DNA from: Cherax quadricarinatus
Taxonomy: Eukaryota; Arthropoda; Malacostraca; Decapoda; Parastacidae
Reading direction: 5' to 3'
Assembly (NCBI RefSeq): GCF_038502225.1
Contig: NC_091303.1
Location: 31,639,914-31,703,913 of the forward strand
DNA: 64,000 nucleotides
Shown: positions 28,186 through 39,025 of the stretch, in pieces
Position numbering within the stretch: position 1 is the stretch's first letter
Layout of the letters: each line of letters begins with the position of its first letter
Program-made: the position numbers and the translations under genes
Notes under the pieces: generated by a model
What the model saw: only the letters and a program-made list of their open reading frames with translations
Database searches by the model: none
Told to the model about the DNA's origin: nothing

Positions 28186-29009
28186 CAGTGGTCCCTCGCT
28201 TTTCGTAGTTCTCAGCAATCATAAATTTCGCCAATCATAGGGGTATTTTCGTATAAACATGGACTCGCTTTTCATAGGTTGACTCGCGAATAGTAGTTTG
28301 TCCGGGACGCGTACGCACGGTGTGAGCCGGGGAGGCCTCCCTACCCAGCCAGTCTGGCATTGTTTACCAGTGAGTGAAGGTCCCCTCAAGTGCTCCTACG
28401 AAATATTTCATAATATTCCACTCATTTTAGTGCTTGCAAGTACTGAATAAGCTACCATGGCTCCAAAGACAGCTCCTAGTGCCAAGCCTGTGGTAAAGAA
28501 GGTGAGAAATATGTACAGTGACAAAGTCTTGGGCCATTTTAGGGAAGTGTTAAAGAGACGCCAGAAACAGAGCTCTCTCCACAGTTATTTTGCGAGACAG
28601 GACTCCAGTGACTCTCAAGGTGGTCCTGGTGGCATTAAGAAACAGAGAAGAGAAGTAACCCCAGAAAAGCAATTGGTACTTGAGGTGTTGCTGGAAGGGG
28701 ATTCCCCCTTCCAAACTGTAAACAATCCAATCTCTCTCCTCCTCCAGTCTCCCATACACTAAGAAGAATCTCCAATAAAGCTAAGTGTTATGCTGTTAAT
28801 GTTTCATTCATCATTTCCCATTGTATTGTTTATGTACTACATGTATATTTCATGTAAAAAATTTTTTTATTTTAATACTTCTGGGTGTCAGGAACGGATT
28901 AATTGTATTTACATTATTTCTTATGGGGAAAATTGATTCGCAAATCGTAAATTTTGTTTATAGTAGCTTCTCCAGGAACGAAATAATTACGAAAAACGAT
29001 AGAGCACTG
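28186..29009 (+). mobile_element. Internally deleted Tigger, CAGTGGTCCCTCGC ends, 824 bp
   Basis: TA-flanked (28184-28185 and 29010-29011). The ends CAGTGGTCCCTCGCTTTTCG and CGATAGAGCACTG are inverted and diverged from the main Tigger family. It contains a short frame that fuses the two ends of a Tigger transposase. Confidence 0.8.
28457..28762 (+). pseudogene. Fused N- and C-terminal remnants of a Tigger transposase, 101 aa, open
   Basis: It begins MAPKTAPSAKPVVKKVRN, the transposase start, and passes directly into MYSDKVLGHFREVLKRRQKQ and the tail SGDSPF-like end found at the C-terminus of full copies. All of the HTH and DDE sequence is deleted, yet the frame stays open across the junction. 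It is probably a deletion product rather than a functional protein. Confidence 0.8.
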
Positions 29010-29694
29010 TATATATATACAGTAGGGCCCCACTTATACGGCGGGTTAGGTTCCAGGCTACCGCCGTAAAGCGGAAATCGCCGTAAAGTGGAACACCCTT
29101 TTTTTCCACTTATAAATGCATACAAACACTAGATAACAAGTTTACACTAACATATATTAAGTTAGCAATAGAACCAGGCATCAAAAAACAATAAAAAGGT
29201 ACAATACACACATAGTGCACTCATTACTTACCTTAAAATATTTATAGTCTTAATCTAGGGTGAGACAAGTAGTATTTATTGTAAGAAATCAAGTGTGGTA
29301 TGTATTGTAATAGCCTCACCAGGCCACCCCACCCACACATACTATTCTATGATATTTAAGCATCCCAGAGCGATAAAATGTATATACAGTTCACTCATTA
29401 CTTACCTTAAAATATTTGTAGTCTTAATGTAGGGTCAGGAGTAAGTAAATGAGATAAAACGAATAAATGAGAGAGAGAAAGAATGAATACATGAGAGGGG
29501 GCAGGCGCAGTTATGTAAACAAACCAGGGGAAGGTAAGTTTTGTAAACAAACGAAGTGTACACGTCTGGTTTGTGTACAAGTTACATTGTGTACAGGTTG
29601 TCTCTACATTGATACGGTAGAATTAATAAAGAAGAACACTCCCATTCTCATGTAACATCATTTTGAGAAGAAATGAAGCTCTGAGTGAAGGCAA

Positions 29695-29815
29695 TGGAAA
29701 TAAGTCACACTGACTTTTTTGGGTTATCCTAGGTTCTCTACACGTATGTTGTTATGTATGATAATCTATGTAACTGTATTTGTGTATACCTGAATAAATT
29801 TACTTACATACATAC
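29695..29815 (+). mobile_element. SINE-like element
   Basis: It contains TTTTTTGGGTTATCCTAGG, TATGATAATCTATGTAACTG and the end CTGAATAAATTTACTTACAT. Sequences on both sides read CATACGAAAGGAATAATTT-like or AAGGCAATGG, consistent with insertion into the F2 stretch seen unbroken at 1455-1475. Confidence 0.7.
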
Positions 29816-29894
29816 GAAAGGAATAATTTTCTACAGTTACCCCCAGTAACACATTTACTCTTATGTTAGATTAGAGAAAATGTTATTCTTGGCG

Positions 29895-30470
29895 TCACTT
29901 GTACAAGTTATGTGGCTCCCACATCTTATATTTATGTTTATTTATTCTATTGTGGGGTGTATTTATCATCTTTTTATGTTATGTATCGTGTTTATTATAT
30001 AATTTTGAAAAAAATATCATGGATGGATTAATGAAAATGTGTATATTACCGTAATATACGACATTTAATGAGACTCGGTATTGTTATTATCACCACTTGT
30101 GCAAGTCGTCTGCTACGACATCTCACATTTGTTTATTTATTCTACTGTGGGGTGTATTTATCTTATTTATATGTTATGCATCGTGTTTATTATATGATTT
30201 TGAAAAAAATATCATGGATGGATTAATGAAAATGTGTATATTACCGTAATATACGACATTTAATGAGACTCAGTATTGTTATTATCACCACTTGTGCAAG
30301 TCGTCTGCTCACATCTCACATTTGTTTATTTATTCTACTGTGGGGTGTATTTATCTTATTTATATGTTATGCATCGTGTTTATTATATAATTTTGAAAAA
30401 AATATCATGGATGGATTAATGAAAATGTGTATATTAACGTAATATACGACATTTAAATGACTCGATGTAT
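29895..30470. repeat. Tandem repeat in F2, about three units of roughly 195 bp
   Basis: CACTTGTGCAAGTCGTCTGC-like unit starts recur near 29897, 30092 and 30289, each followed by the TTTGAAAAAAATATCATGG segment and ATTAATGAAAATGTGTATAT. Two units of the same repeat occur at 1530-1975. Confidence 0.8.
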
Positions 30471-30737
30471 GTAAGTTTATTTAGGTACAGGTATACATAA
30501 GTATAATTATCAGAGTATATATAAAATATGAAATAACTTTTAAAAACATTTGAAATTTTGGAGTTTCCAGACAAAATGGAGAGACTTAGTGCTTACTGAG
30601 CTCATGGAGAATGTAAACAAACAGGGTGGGGCACGGTGACCGTATTAGAAAGTCAGGTGGGGGGAGCCGTATAGTGAGTTTTGGTCATAATTTGAAATGT
30701 CCGTATTAGCGGAACGCCGTAAAGCGGGGCCCTCCTG

Positions 30738-30795
30738 TACATATATATACATATATATACATATATATATAAATACATATATATATATATACACA
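30738..30795. repeat. TA/CA microsatellite
   Basis: ATACATATATA and TATATACACACA runs between an F2 end and a Tigger end. Confidence 0.85.
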
Positions 30796-31395
30796 CAGTG
30801 GACCCTCGCCTAACGATGGCATCGCATAACGTTAAATCCACCTAGCAATACATTTTAACGCAAAATTTTTGCCTCGCCTAGCGCTAAAAGACTCGCTCAA
30901 CGAGATTCGTCCGAGAGGCGTCCACGTGCGGCCTGAGCCAGCCTCACTTGTTCCGTGGGTGGCAGTGTTTACAACCCAGCCTGCGAGGTCACATCCAAGC
31001 ACACAATCGGAACATTTCGTATTATCACAGCGTTTTAGTGATTTCACCTTGAAAATAGGTGACCATGGGCCCCAAGAAAGCTTCTAGTGCCAACCCTACT
31101 GGAATAAGGGTGAGAATTACTATGGATATGAAGAAAGAGATCATTGCTAAGTATGAAAGTGGAGTGCATGTCTCCGAGCTGGCCAGGTTGTATAGTAAAC
31201 TCCAGTCAACCATCGCTACTATTGTGGCGAAGAAAATGGCAATCAAGGAAGCTGTTCTTGCCAAAGATGCAACTTTGTTTTCGAAACAGAGATCGCAAGT
31301 GATAGAAGATGTTGAGAGACTGTTATTGGTGTGGATAAAAGAAAAACAGATAGCAGGAGATAGCATCTCTCAAGCGATCATATGTAAAAAGGGTG
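30796..31395 (+). mobile_element. Tigger element, 5' part only
   Basis: It starts with CAGTGGACCCTCGCCTAACG and keeps the 5' region and transposase N-terminus. It is cut at about 31393, where a CTG-rich minisatellite begins. No matching right terminus could be assigned. Confidence 0.75.
31059..31395 (+). pseudogene. Tigger transposase N-terminus (truncated)
   Basis: MGPKKASSANPTGIRVRI is followed by the CENP-B-type HTH (SGVHVSELARLYSKLQSTIATI) and KQRSQVIEDVERLLLVWI. It ends where IICEKARK would follow in the full protein. The DDE domain is absent. Confidence 0.85.
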
Positions 31396-31399
31396 GGAA

Positions 31400-31500
31400 A
31401 CACGTACTATCGTACCACGGTTAGCTGCTGCTGCACCACGGTCAGCTGTTGCTTCACCACAGTCAGCTGCTGCTGACTGTGTATAGTCCCACACCACCTG
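31400..31500 (-). repeat. GCTGCTG-type minisatellite, short and degenerate
   Basis: Units such as GTCAGCTGCTGCTG and CACCACGGTCAGCTG are the reverse complement of the units in the larger array 35655-36085. Confidence 0.65.
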
Positions 31501-31655
31501 CTTCCCATCTGTCCAGGCTTGAAGGGTGATACCATCTGGACGCTTCTGGCTGCCATCAGATCTGCATAGTTGGGGTGTGGCTCCCTTACTGCTCGGCATC
31601 CAGCTGTTGTGAGGCTTCTCTTGATAATGTTATTAACCTCCTCATGTCTTGCAAT
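31500..31655 (-). pseudogene. Fragment with a RPDG..W..G..VWD motif, possibly a retroelement C-terminus
   Basis: The minus-strand frame reads GSQKRPDGITLQAW and then GKQVVWDYT, after which it enters the minisatellite. A similar RPD...W...G...VWD.T pattern occurs in endonuclease-like tails of some animal retroelement proteins, but this match is from memory and short. It is fragmentary and not expressed as a recognisable gene. Confidence 0.35.
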
Positions 31656-31659
31656 CTTT

Positions 31660-32872
31660 CACGTGTATATATTTATTTTTTTATTATTATCACACTGGCC
31701 GATTCCCACCAAGGCAGGGTGGCCCGAAAAAGAAAAACTTTCACCATCATTCACTCCATCACTGTCTTGCCAGAAGGGTGCTTTACACTACAGTTTTTAA
31801 ACTGCAACATTAACACCCCTCCTTCAGAGTGCAGGCACTGTACTTCCCATCTCCAGGACTCAAGTCCGGCCTGCCGGTTTCCCTGAATCCCTTCATAAAT
31901 GTTACTTTGCTCACACTCCAACAGCACGTCAAGTATTAAAAACCATTTGTCTCCATTCACTCCTATCAAACACGCTCACGCATGCCTGCTGGAAGTCCAA
32001 GCCCCTCGCACACAAAACCTCCTTTACCCCCTCCCTCCAACCCTTCCTAGGCCGACCCCTACCCCGCCTTCCTTCCACTACAGACTGATACACTCTTGAA
32101 GTCATTCTGTTTCGCTCCATTCTCTCTACATGTCCGAACCACCTCAACAACCCTTCCTCAGCCCTCTGGACAACAGTTTTGGTAATCCCGCACCTCCTCC
32201 TAACTTCCAAACTACGAATTCTCTGCATTATATTCACACCACACATTGCCCTCAGACATGACATCTCCACTGCCTCCAGCCTTCTCCTCGCTGCAACATT
32301 CATCACCCACGCTTCACACCCATATAAGAGCGTTGGTAAAACTATACTCTCATACATTCCCCTCTTTGCCTCCAAGGACAAAGTTCTTTGTCTCCACAGA
32401 CTCCTAAGTGCACCACTCACTCTTTTTCCCTCATCAATTCTATGATTCACCTCATCTTTCATAGACCCATCCGCTGACACGTCCACTCCCAAATATCTGA
32501 ATACGTTCACCTCCTCCATACTCTCTCCCTCCAATCTGATATTCAATCTTTCATCACCTAATCTTTTTGTTATCCTCATAACCTTACTCTTTCCTGTATT
32601 CACCTTTAATTTTCTTCTTTTGCACACCCTACCAAATTCATCCACCAATCTCTGCAACTTCTCTTCAGAATCTCCCAAGAGCACAGTGTCATCAGCAAAG
32701 AGCAGCTGTGACAACTCCCACTTTGTGTGTGATTCTTTATCTTTTAACTCCACGCCTCTTGCCAAGACCCTCGCATTTACTTCTCTTACAACCCCATCTA
32801 TAAATATATTAAACAACCACGGTGACATCACACATCCTTGTCTAAGGCCTACTTTTACTGGGAAAAAATTTC
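31660..32872 (-). mobile_element. RTE-type LINE (subfamily B), 5'-truncated
   Basis: The 3' end is ATT-rich followed by CACTGGCCGATTCCCACCAA (forward strand). The coding part begins inside the reverse transcriptase at FFPVKVGLRQG, where it meets a TA microsatellite. The same subfamily forms the large copy 54751-60951. Confidence 0.9.
31929..32872 (-). pseudogene. RTE reverse transcriptase, C-terminal half, open frame
   Basis: It shows FPVKVGLRQGCVMSPWLF, the catalytic FADDTVLLGD, then LYGCEAWVMNVAARRRLEAV and the C-terminal RWFGHVERM and GRRGRGRPRKGW motifs. The palm N-terminal motifs and the endonuclease are missing through 5' truncation. The frame is open up to 32906 only because the TA repeat upstream reads through. 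Confidence 0.9.
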
Positions 32873-32896
32873 CCATATATATACATATATACATAT

Positions 32897-32929
<33 letters not shown>

Positions 32930-32941
32930 TATATATATATA
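32873..32941. repeat. TA/CATA microsatellite
   Basis: Runs of ATATATAC and TATATA join the truncated LINE to the next TIR element. Confidence 0.85.
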
Positions 32942-33414
32942 CAGGTCCTCCATCACAAATCCGGCATCATTGGGACCTGTAGTGTGCCGGATTACTGAGT
33001 TTGCCGAATTACAGAGTGGTTAGGTTAGAATACACTTAATAAAATTAACCAACTTGACTTACACAGTTCATTGAACATCGGCAAAAATCGAACATTTCCG
33101 ATACTTTGAGCTCAATTTCAAGGTACTTTTCGTCATGAAAGCAATCAAAATCATGTCTATTTCTGTAATATATCTTCCATTCTATCAAATGAGTCCAAAA
33201 GATGAGAATACAACCATAAAAACCATACAAAAATATACTGCAAAGAGGCAGCTAATGGCCGAGAAGTGAACTCCCTTATTTATCGTCCGTCTTTTTTATT
33301 TTTGTTGTATGTTAAGAAGCATCTTTCCATCATACATTGCCCAAGTTTCAATGAGATAGCCCAACAAACAACCGAGAAAAAAAAAATATTTACCAAAAAT
33401 CATATATGGCAAGC

Positions 33415-33545
33415 CCAAGCCAGGTACTGGAAATCAGTCACTTTGTCTGACTTTTCTGGGTTATCCTAGGTTCTCTATACATACACTGCTATGTATGATA
33501 ATCTATGTAACTGTATTTGTGTATACCTGAATAAACTTACTTACT
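33415..33545 (+). mobile_element. SINE-like element
   Basis: AGCCAGGTACTGG, then TGACTTTTCTGGGTTATCC, then TGTAACTGTATTTGTGTATA and the CTTACTTAC end. It is the best-preserved member of the family in this window besides 29695-29815. Confidence 0.65.
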
Positions 33546-34224
33546 TCTAGTCTGTTAACTGAGTACAAGAAACTGCCCATTCAGTTATTTCAACTACCCA
33601 ATAAAAAGTGGTCATAAATTGGCAATTTGTCCAATTTCACACAAATTTCAACAGATGCCAATTTCAAAATAGGGTCCAGAATAAACAATGCAGACATTCC
33701 TGGCACTAAAATAACATTTTCTCTGTTCATTAGTCATGGCTACAAGCCCCTCTTATATTACTCTTGCTTACCATTTGGAATTTTTATTCACAAAAAAAAA
33801 AAAAAGATTTACTGTTATGCAGACTACTGCATTATTGTAATAATTGTATAAATAATGTCAATCCATTCTTGACTCCGTACTGGAATTTAGACTGGCAGGC
33901 GGACAGGTATTGGACGGTGACGTCATTTGTTTACTCTTGAGCTTCGCTAAAGAATAGAACATTTTTGCTACTGTGAGCGCAATTTCAAGGTACTTTTCAT
34001 CATGAAAGCAATCAAAATCATATCTATTTCTGTAATATATCTTTCATTCTATCAAATGAGACCGAAAAAATGAGAATATTACCATAACCATACAAAAATA
34101 TACTGCTAAGCGGCCGCTAAGGGCTGAGAAGTGAACTCCGCTATTTATGGTCTGATTTCTTTCATTTTTGGTGTACGTGAAGTATCTTTCCATCATACAT
34201 TGCCCAAGTTTGAATAAGATAAAC

Positions 34225-34295
34225 CCAACAAACAACTGAGAAAATAATAATAATAATAATATAATAATAATAATAGTAATAATAATAATATCTTT
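34225..34295. repeat. TAA microsatellite
   Basis: AATAATAATAATA runs between a MITE-related block and a further repeat tail. Confidence 0.9.
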
Positions 34296-34384
34296 ATTTA
34301 CTACACGTACATGTACAAGGTATACAGGCCTAGCTGACATCAGTGACATACTACTGTATAGAAAGGCACTTGTTATGTTGAGTA

Positions 34385-34697
34385 CACCTACCATCCAACT
34401 TACAACCGAGTTCGGTTCCGAGAAACCGGTCGTAAGTCGAAATGGTCATAAGTTGAACTTTACTACTGAATATCAACAAAACATTTTTGTAATGACTTTA
34501 TTTTATTGTTTTATTTTGGTATTTCATGTTTTACTTTACTTTTTATGTTGTTAGTACTGTATTTTATACTGTAAGGTTTAGGATAAACACTGTGTACAAC
34601 ACAAGTAGTTGTTTATTTCCCAGAAATTTGGCATAAAAAACACGGTCGTAAGTTGAGTGGTCGTAAGTCGAGCAGGTTGTAAGTCAGATGGTAGGTG
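34385..34697 (+). mobile_element. MITE with CACCTACCATCC ends, copy C
   Basis: 313 bp, the same length as 9848-10160. The left flank is TA and the right flank CA (decayed). It has the same internal TTTATTTTATTG and GTAAGGTTTAGGATAAACAC words and inverted ends. Confidence 0.85.
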
Positions 34698-34699
34698 CA

Positions 34700-34960
34700 T
34701 TTCAAGAAAATTAGGTCAGTGTCCCAGGATAACACCCACACTAGTCGACTAACACCCAGGTACCCATTTACTGATGGGTAAACATAGACAACAGTTGTAA
34801 AGAAACACGCCTAATGTTTCTACCCTGGCTGGGAATTGAATATTTACCAAAAATCGTATATGGCTAACCCAAGCCAGGTACTAAACATAAGCCACGGTGA
34901 CTTTTTTGGGGTTATCCTAGGTTCTCTACACATATGCTGCTATGTGTGATAATCTATAGA
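34700..34960. mobile_element. SINE pieces, including a tRNA-like head on the minus strand
   Basis: At 34735-34848 the minus strand starts with CAATTCCCAGCCAGGG, resembling a B-box region of a tRNA-derived SINE head. A plus-strand 3' piece (TTTTTTGGGGTTATCCTAGG) follows at 34900-34955. The order suggests two separate insertions. Confidence 0.5.
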
Positions 34961-35008
34961 GAGAAAAATAACATTTTTTTTTCATGTTTATGGTGGAGTA
35001 TGAGTGTA

Positions 35009-36438
35009 CAGTGGACCCCCACATAACGATATTAATCCGTTCCTGAGAGCTCATTGTTATGCGAAATTATCGTTATGCGAATGAATTTTCCCCATAAGAA
35101 ATAATGGAAATCAAATTAATCCATGCAAGACACCCAAAAGTATGAAAAAAAAATTTTTACCACATGAAATATACATTTTCCTACACACAAAGAGAAGGAT
35201 ACATGCACAATAGTAGAGTAGTACATGCACAATATATATTGTGCATGTACTACTCTACTAAATGAAGAATAAATGACACCTTTATTGAAGATGCAGCAAT
35301 GACTGATGAGACACTGTGTCCTGGGAGTGCCTTTTCCTCCTGAGTACTGTAGGTCCTGTTTGGCATTTTCTTCCAGAACAGGCCTTATCACACTGTGTAT
35401 GCCACTACGATTCTTAATTCTCTCAAACCAACCTTTGCTGGCTTCAAATTCACCAATATGAGCACTAGTTCCAGGCATTTTTCCCTGTTCACCTGGGTGT
35501 TAGTCGACTGGTGTGGGTTGCATCCTGGGAGACAGGATTAAGGACCCCAATGGAAATAAGTTAGACAGTCTTCGATGACACTTGACTTTTTTGGGTTATC
35601 CTGGGTTGCTAACCCTCTGGGGTTAATTGTTTCTTGGCATTCTCAATAAGCCACACCAACAACGGTGCTACAGCAGCAGCAGCAGCAGCTGACAGTGCTA
35701 CAGCAGCAGCTGACAGTGCTACAGCAGCAGCTGACAGTACTACAGCAGCATCTAACAGTGCTACAGCAGCAGCAGATGGTACTACAGCAGCAGCAGCTGA
35801 TGGTGGTACAGCAGCAGCAGCTGACAGTGCTACAGCAGCAAGTGACAGTGCTACAGCAGCAGCAGACGGTGCTACAGCAGCAGCAGACGGTACTGCAGCA
35901 GCTGACAGTGGTACAGCAGCAGCTGACGGTGCTACAGCAGCAGCAGCAGCTGACAGTGCAGCAGCAGCAGCAGCTGACAGTGCTACAGCAGCAGCTGACA
36001 GTGCTACAGCAGCAGCAGACAGTGCTACAGCAGCAGCAGACGGTACTACAGCAGCAGCAGACGGTACTACAGCAGCATCAGCAGTTGAAATGGTACCACA
36101 GTATTTCGATAATATTTCTCACACTTTTTACCACAGGGTTGGCACTAGAAGCTTTCTTGGGGCCCATGGTCACTTATTTTGCAGATAAAATCACCAAAAA
36201 CGCTGTAATAATATGAAATGTTCCGATTGTATGCTTGGATGTTACCGCGGAGGCTGGCTTGTAAACAATGCCACCGGCGGAACATGTGAGGCTGGCTCAG
36301 GCCGCACATTAGACGCGTCTCAGAAGAATAGCGCTGAGCTGGTTTTTTAGCGGTGTGCGAGGCAAAATCTTAGCGATAAAATGTATCGGTATGCAGATTT
36401 AACGTTATGTGATGCCAACGGTATGCGGGGGTCCACTG
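35009..36438 (-). mobile_element. Rearranged Tigger with a minisatellite in place of most of the coding region
   Basis: TA at 35007-35008 and 36439-36440; ends CAGTGGACCCCCACATAACG and GGGGGTCCACTG. It keeps short pieces of the transposase (35290-35478) and its start (MGPKKAS region, about 36105-36165 on the minus strand). Between them lie a SINE-like stretch (35480-35650) and a 430-bp CAG-type array. Confidence 0.85.
35655..36085 (+). repeat. CAGCAG/GACAGTG minisatellite, about 430 bp
   Basis: About 20 or more units of 15-21 bp of the type GCTACAGCAGCAGCTGACAGT. All units keep length multiples of three, so two frames stay open (Ala/Asp/Ser/Thr-rich and Gln/Leu/Val-rich). A degenerate inverted relative is at 31400-31500. 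Confidence 0.9.
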
Positions 36439-37239
36439 TATATCATAGTTAGCCCTGTGCTATACTCTGTTTTCTCTAATATAAGCCCCCAAGACAAGGA
36501 TAAGAGAATGGTATTTGTTTACCATATCCTCTTCGTAACTCGGTCGAACTGCTCGGTGTTATGCCAAATATTATTCATTCTGGAGTATTTAACATGTTTT
36601 ATGTTATTTATATTGTTTATTATGTCATATTAGATCAATTGTGATAGGCAAATAAGCTGTAGTGTTGATATTAGCATAATAATAAAGCATATTCTGCTTC
36701 ATGAGACTGAGTTCATGACAACCAACAGCGGCTTCAAAGCCACCTTATCTTTAATGGATAATGTAATGTGTAGGTGCTTTACATAATGAGAAGCATTTCT
36801 TTTATTCATTGGAACCATGGCTAGGGCTAAAAGTAAGCAGGTTAAAACAATAAATGGAGAAAAAGAAATTGGAATGACTTATGCAGCAGTAGCGCCACCA
36901 AACAGTACCAGCAGGTTGGTGTGGCGACCCTGGAAATTTGAAATTATGCTAGCCAAAATTAGTGCTGAATAACTGAAGGAACCGAATAACTGATTGCCGG
37001 ATTTGTCATACATGTACACATTTATTTATACACACTCATCTGAGTTTTCTTTGATTTTATCTTAATAGTTCTTGGTCTTATTAATTTTCCTTTTATATCC
37101 ATGGGGAAGTGGAATAAGAATCTTTCCTCCGTAAGCCATGCGTGTTGTAAAAGTCAACTAAAATGCCGGGAACAATGGGCTAGTAACCCCTTTTCCTGTA
37201 AAGATTACTAAAAAGAATAAGAAGAAGAAAATTGTCAAA

Positions 37240-39023
37240 GTGGGAAGTCTGAATGTGCGTGGATGTTGTGCAGATGATAAGAAAGAGATGATTGTGGATG
37301 TTATGAATGAGAAGAAGCTGGATGTCCTGGCTTTAAGTGAAACAAAGCTGAAGGGGGTGGGAGAGTTTCAGTGGAGAGGAATAAATGGGATTAGGCAGGG
37401 GTTTCAAATAGAGTTAGAGCTAAAGAAGGAGTAGCAATAATGTTGAAGGATAAGCTATGGCAGGAAAAGAGGGACTATAAATGTATTAATTCAAGGATTA
37501 TGTGGAGTAAAATAAAGATTGGATGTGAAAAGTGGGTTATAATAAGCGTGTATGCACCTGGAGAAGAGAGAAGTGTAGAGGAGAGAGAGAGATTTTGGGA
37601 AATGTTGAGTGAATGCGTGGGGAGTTTTGAATCAAGTGTGAGAGTAATGGTGGTTGGGGATTTCAATGCTAAAGTGGGTAAAAATGTTATGGAAGGAGTA
37701 GTAGGTAAATTTGGGGTGCCAGGGGTAAATGTAAATGGGGAGCCTTTAATTGAGCTATGTGTAGAAAGAAATTTGGTAATAAGTAATACATATTTTATGA
37801 AAAAGAGGATAAATATACAAGGTATGATGTAGCACGTAATGAAAGTAGTTTATTAGATTATGTATTGGTGGATAAAAGGTTGATGTGTAGGCTCCAGGAT
37901 GTACATGTTTATAGAGGGGCAACTGATATATCGGATCATTATTTAGTTGTAGCTACAGTTAGAGTAAGAGGTTGATGGGAAAAGAGGAAGGTGGCAACAA
38001 CAAGTAAGAGGGAGGTGAAAGTGTATAAACTAAGGGAGGAGGAAGTTTGGGCGAGATATAAGCGACTATTGGCAGAAAGGTGGGCTAGTGCAAAGATGAG
38101 TAGTGGGGGGTTGAAGAGGGTTTGAATAGTTTTAAAAATGCAGTATTAGAATGTGGGGCAGAAGTTTGTGGTTATAGGAGGGTGGGGGCAGGAGGAAAGA
38201 GGAGTGATTGGTGGAATGATGAAGTAAAGGGTGTGATAAAAGAGAAAAAGGTAGCTTATGAGAGGTTTTTACAAAGCAGAAGTGTTATAAGAAGAGCAGA
38301 GTATATGGAGAGTAAAAGAAAGGTAAAGAGAGTGGTGAGAGAGTGCAAAAGGAGAGCAGATGATAGAGTGGGAAACGCACTCTCAAGAAATTTTAATGAA
38401 AATAAGAAAAAATTTTGGAGTGAGTTAAACAAGTTAAGAAAGCCTAGGGAAAGTATGGATTTGTCAGTTAAAAACAGAGTAGGGGAGTTAGTAGATGGGG
38501 AGATGGAAGTATTAGGTAGATGGCGAGAATATTTTGAGGAACTTTTAAATGTTAAGGAAGAAAGAGAGGCAGTAATTTCATGCACTAGTCAGGGAGGTAT
38601 ACCATCTTTTAGGAGTGAAGAAGAGCAGAATGTAAGTGTGGGGGAGGTACGTGAGGCATTACGTAGAATGAAAGGGGGTAAAGCATCTGGAACTGATGGG
38701 ATCATGACAGAAATGTTAAAAGCAGGGGGGGGGGGACATAGTGTTGGAGTGGTTGGTACTTTTGTTTAATAAATGTATGAAAGAGGGGAAGGTACCTAGG
38801 GATTGGCGGAGAGCATGTATAGTCCCTTTATATAAAGGGAAAGGGGACAAAAGAGACTGTAAAAATTATAGAGGAATAAGCTTACTGAGTATACCAGGAA
38901 AAGTGTACGGTAGGGTTATAATTGAAAGAATTAGAGGTAAGACAGAATGTAGGATTGCGGATGAGCAAGGAGGTTTCAGAGTGGGTAGGGGATGTGTAGA
39001 TCAAGTGTTTACATTGAAGCATA
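37240..39023 (+). pseudogene. RTE LINE ORF, endonuclease and N-terminal RT (broken)
   Basis: An APE-type endonuclease is visible (MGSLNVRGC, DVLALSETKLKG, SVYAPGEERSVEER, VVGDFNAKVG), then a linker with KRSDWWNDEVKGVIKEKKVAY and the RT start (KASGTDGIMTEMLKAG, PLYKGKGDKRDCKNYRGISL). Stops or shifts occur near 37434, 37832, 37975 and 38730 (a run of G). It is cut at GFRVGRGCVDQVFTLKHI by the Tigger insertion. Confidence 0.9.
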
Positions 39024-39025
39024 TA

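Larger units (their letters stand above)
29020..30737. mobile_element. TIR element F2, least interrupted copy, 1.7 kb
   Basis: The left end CAGTAGGGCCCCACTTATAC and right end AAGCGGGGCCCTCCTG are inverted, with TA at 30738-30739. It carries only a SINE fragment (29695-29815) and an internal tandem repeat, and no ORF of note. It serves as the reference for the pre-insertion state of the F2 copies at 405-9837 and 50917-61581. Confidence 0.85.
32942..37005. mobile_element. TIR element with CAGGTCCTCCATCAC end, filled with other repeats
   Basis: It starts CAGGTCCTCCATCACAAATC after TA. A degenerate inverse (GATTGCCGGATTTGTCATAC) lies at about 36985-37008, where an RTE LINE begins, so the right end is damaged. 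The interior (33045-34150) shares blocks with the interiors of the type 1 and type 3 piggyBac MITEs and holds two diverged copies of one segment. A 36819-36975 frame (MARAKSKQVKTINGEKEIGM) may be a transposase-start relic, but I cannot assign it. The extent is uncertain. Confidence 0.5.

Noticed and set aside
29895..30470. Regular direct repeats considered as a CRISPR array
   Set aside because: Units are about 195 bp, contiguous without spacers, and lie in a eukaryotic TIR element.
34735..34848. A tRNA gene
   Set aside because: Only a B-box-like word in a SINE head is present; no cloverleaf could be drawn.
35634..36216. Two long overlapping frames of over 180 codons (Ala/Thr- and Gln-rich) as a real low-complexity gene
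   Set aside because: They are open only because every unit of the minisatellite is a multiple of three. They lie in a rearranged Tigger, with no conserved domain or plausible start.
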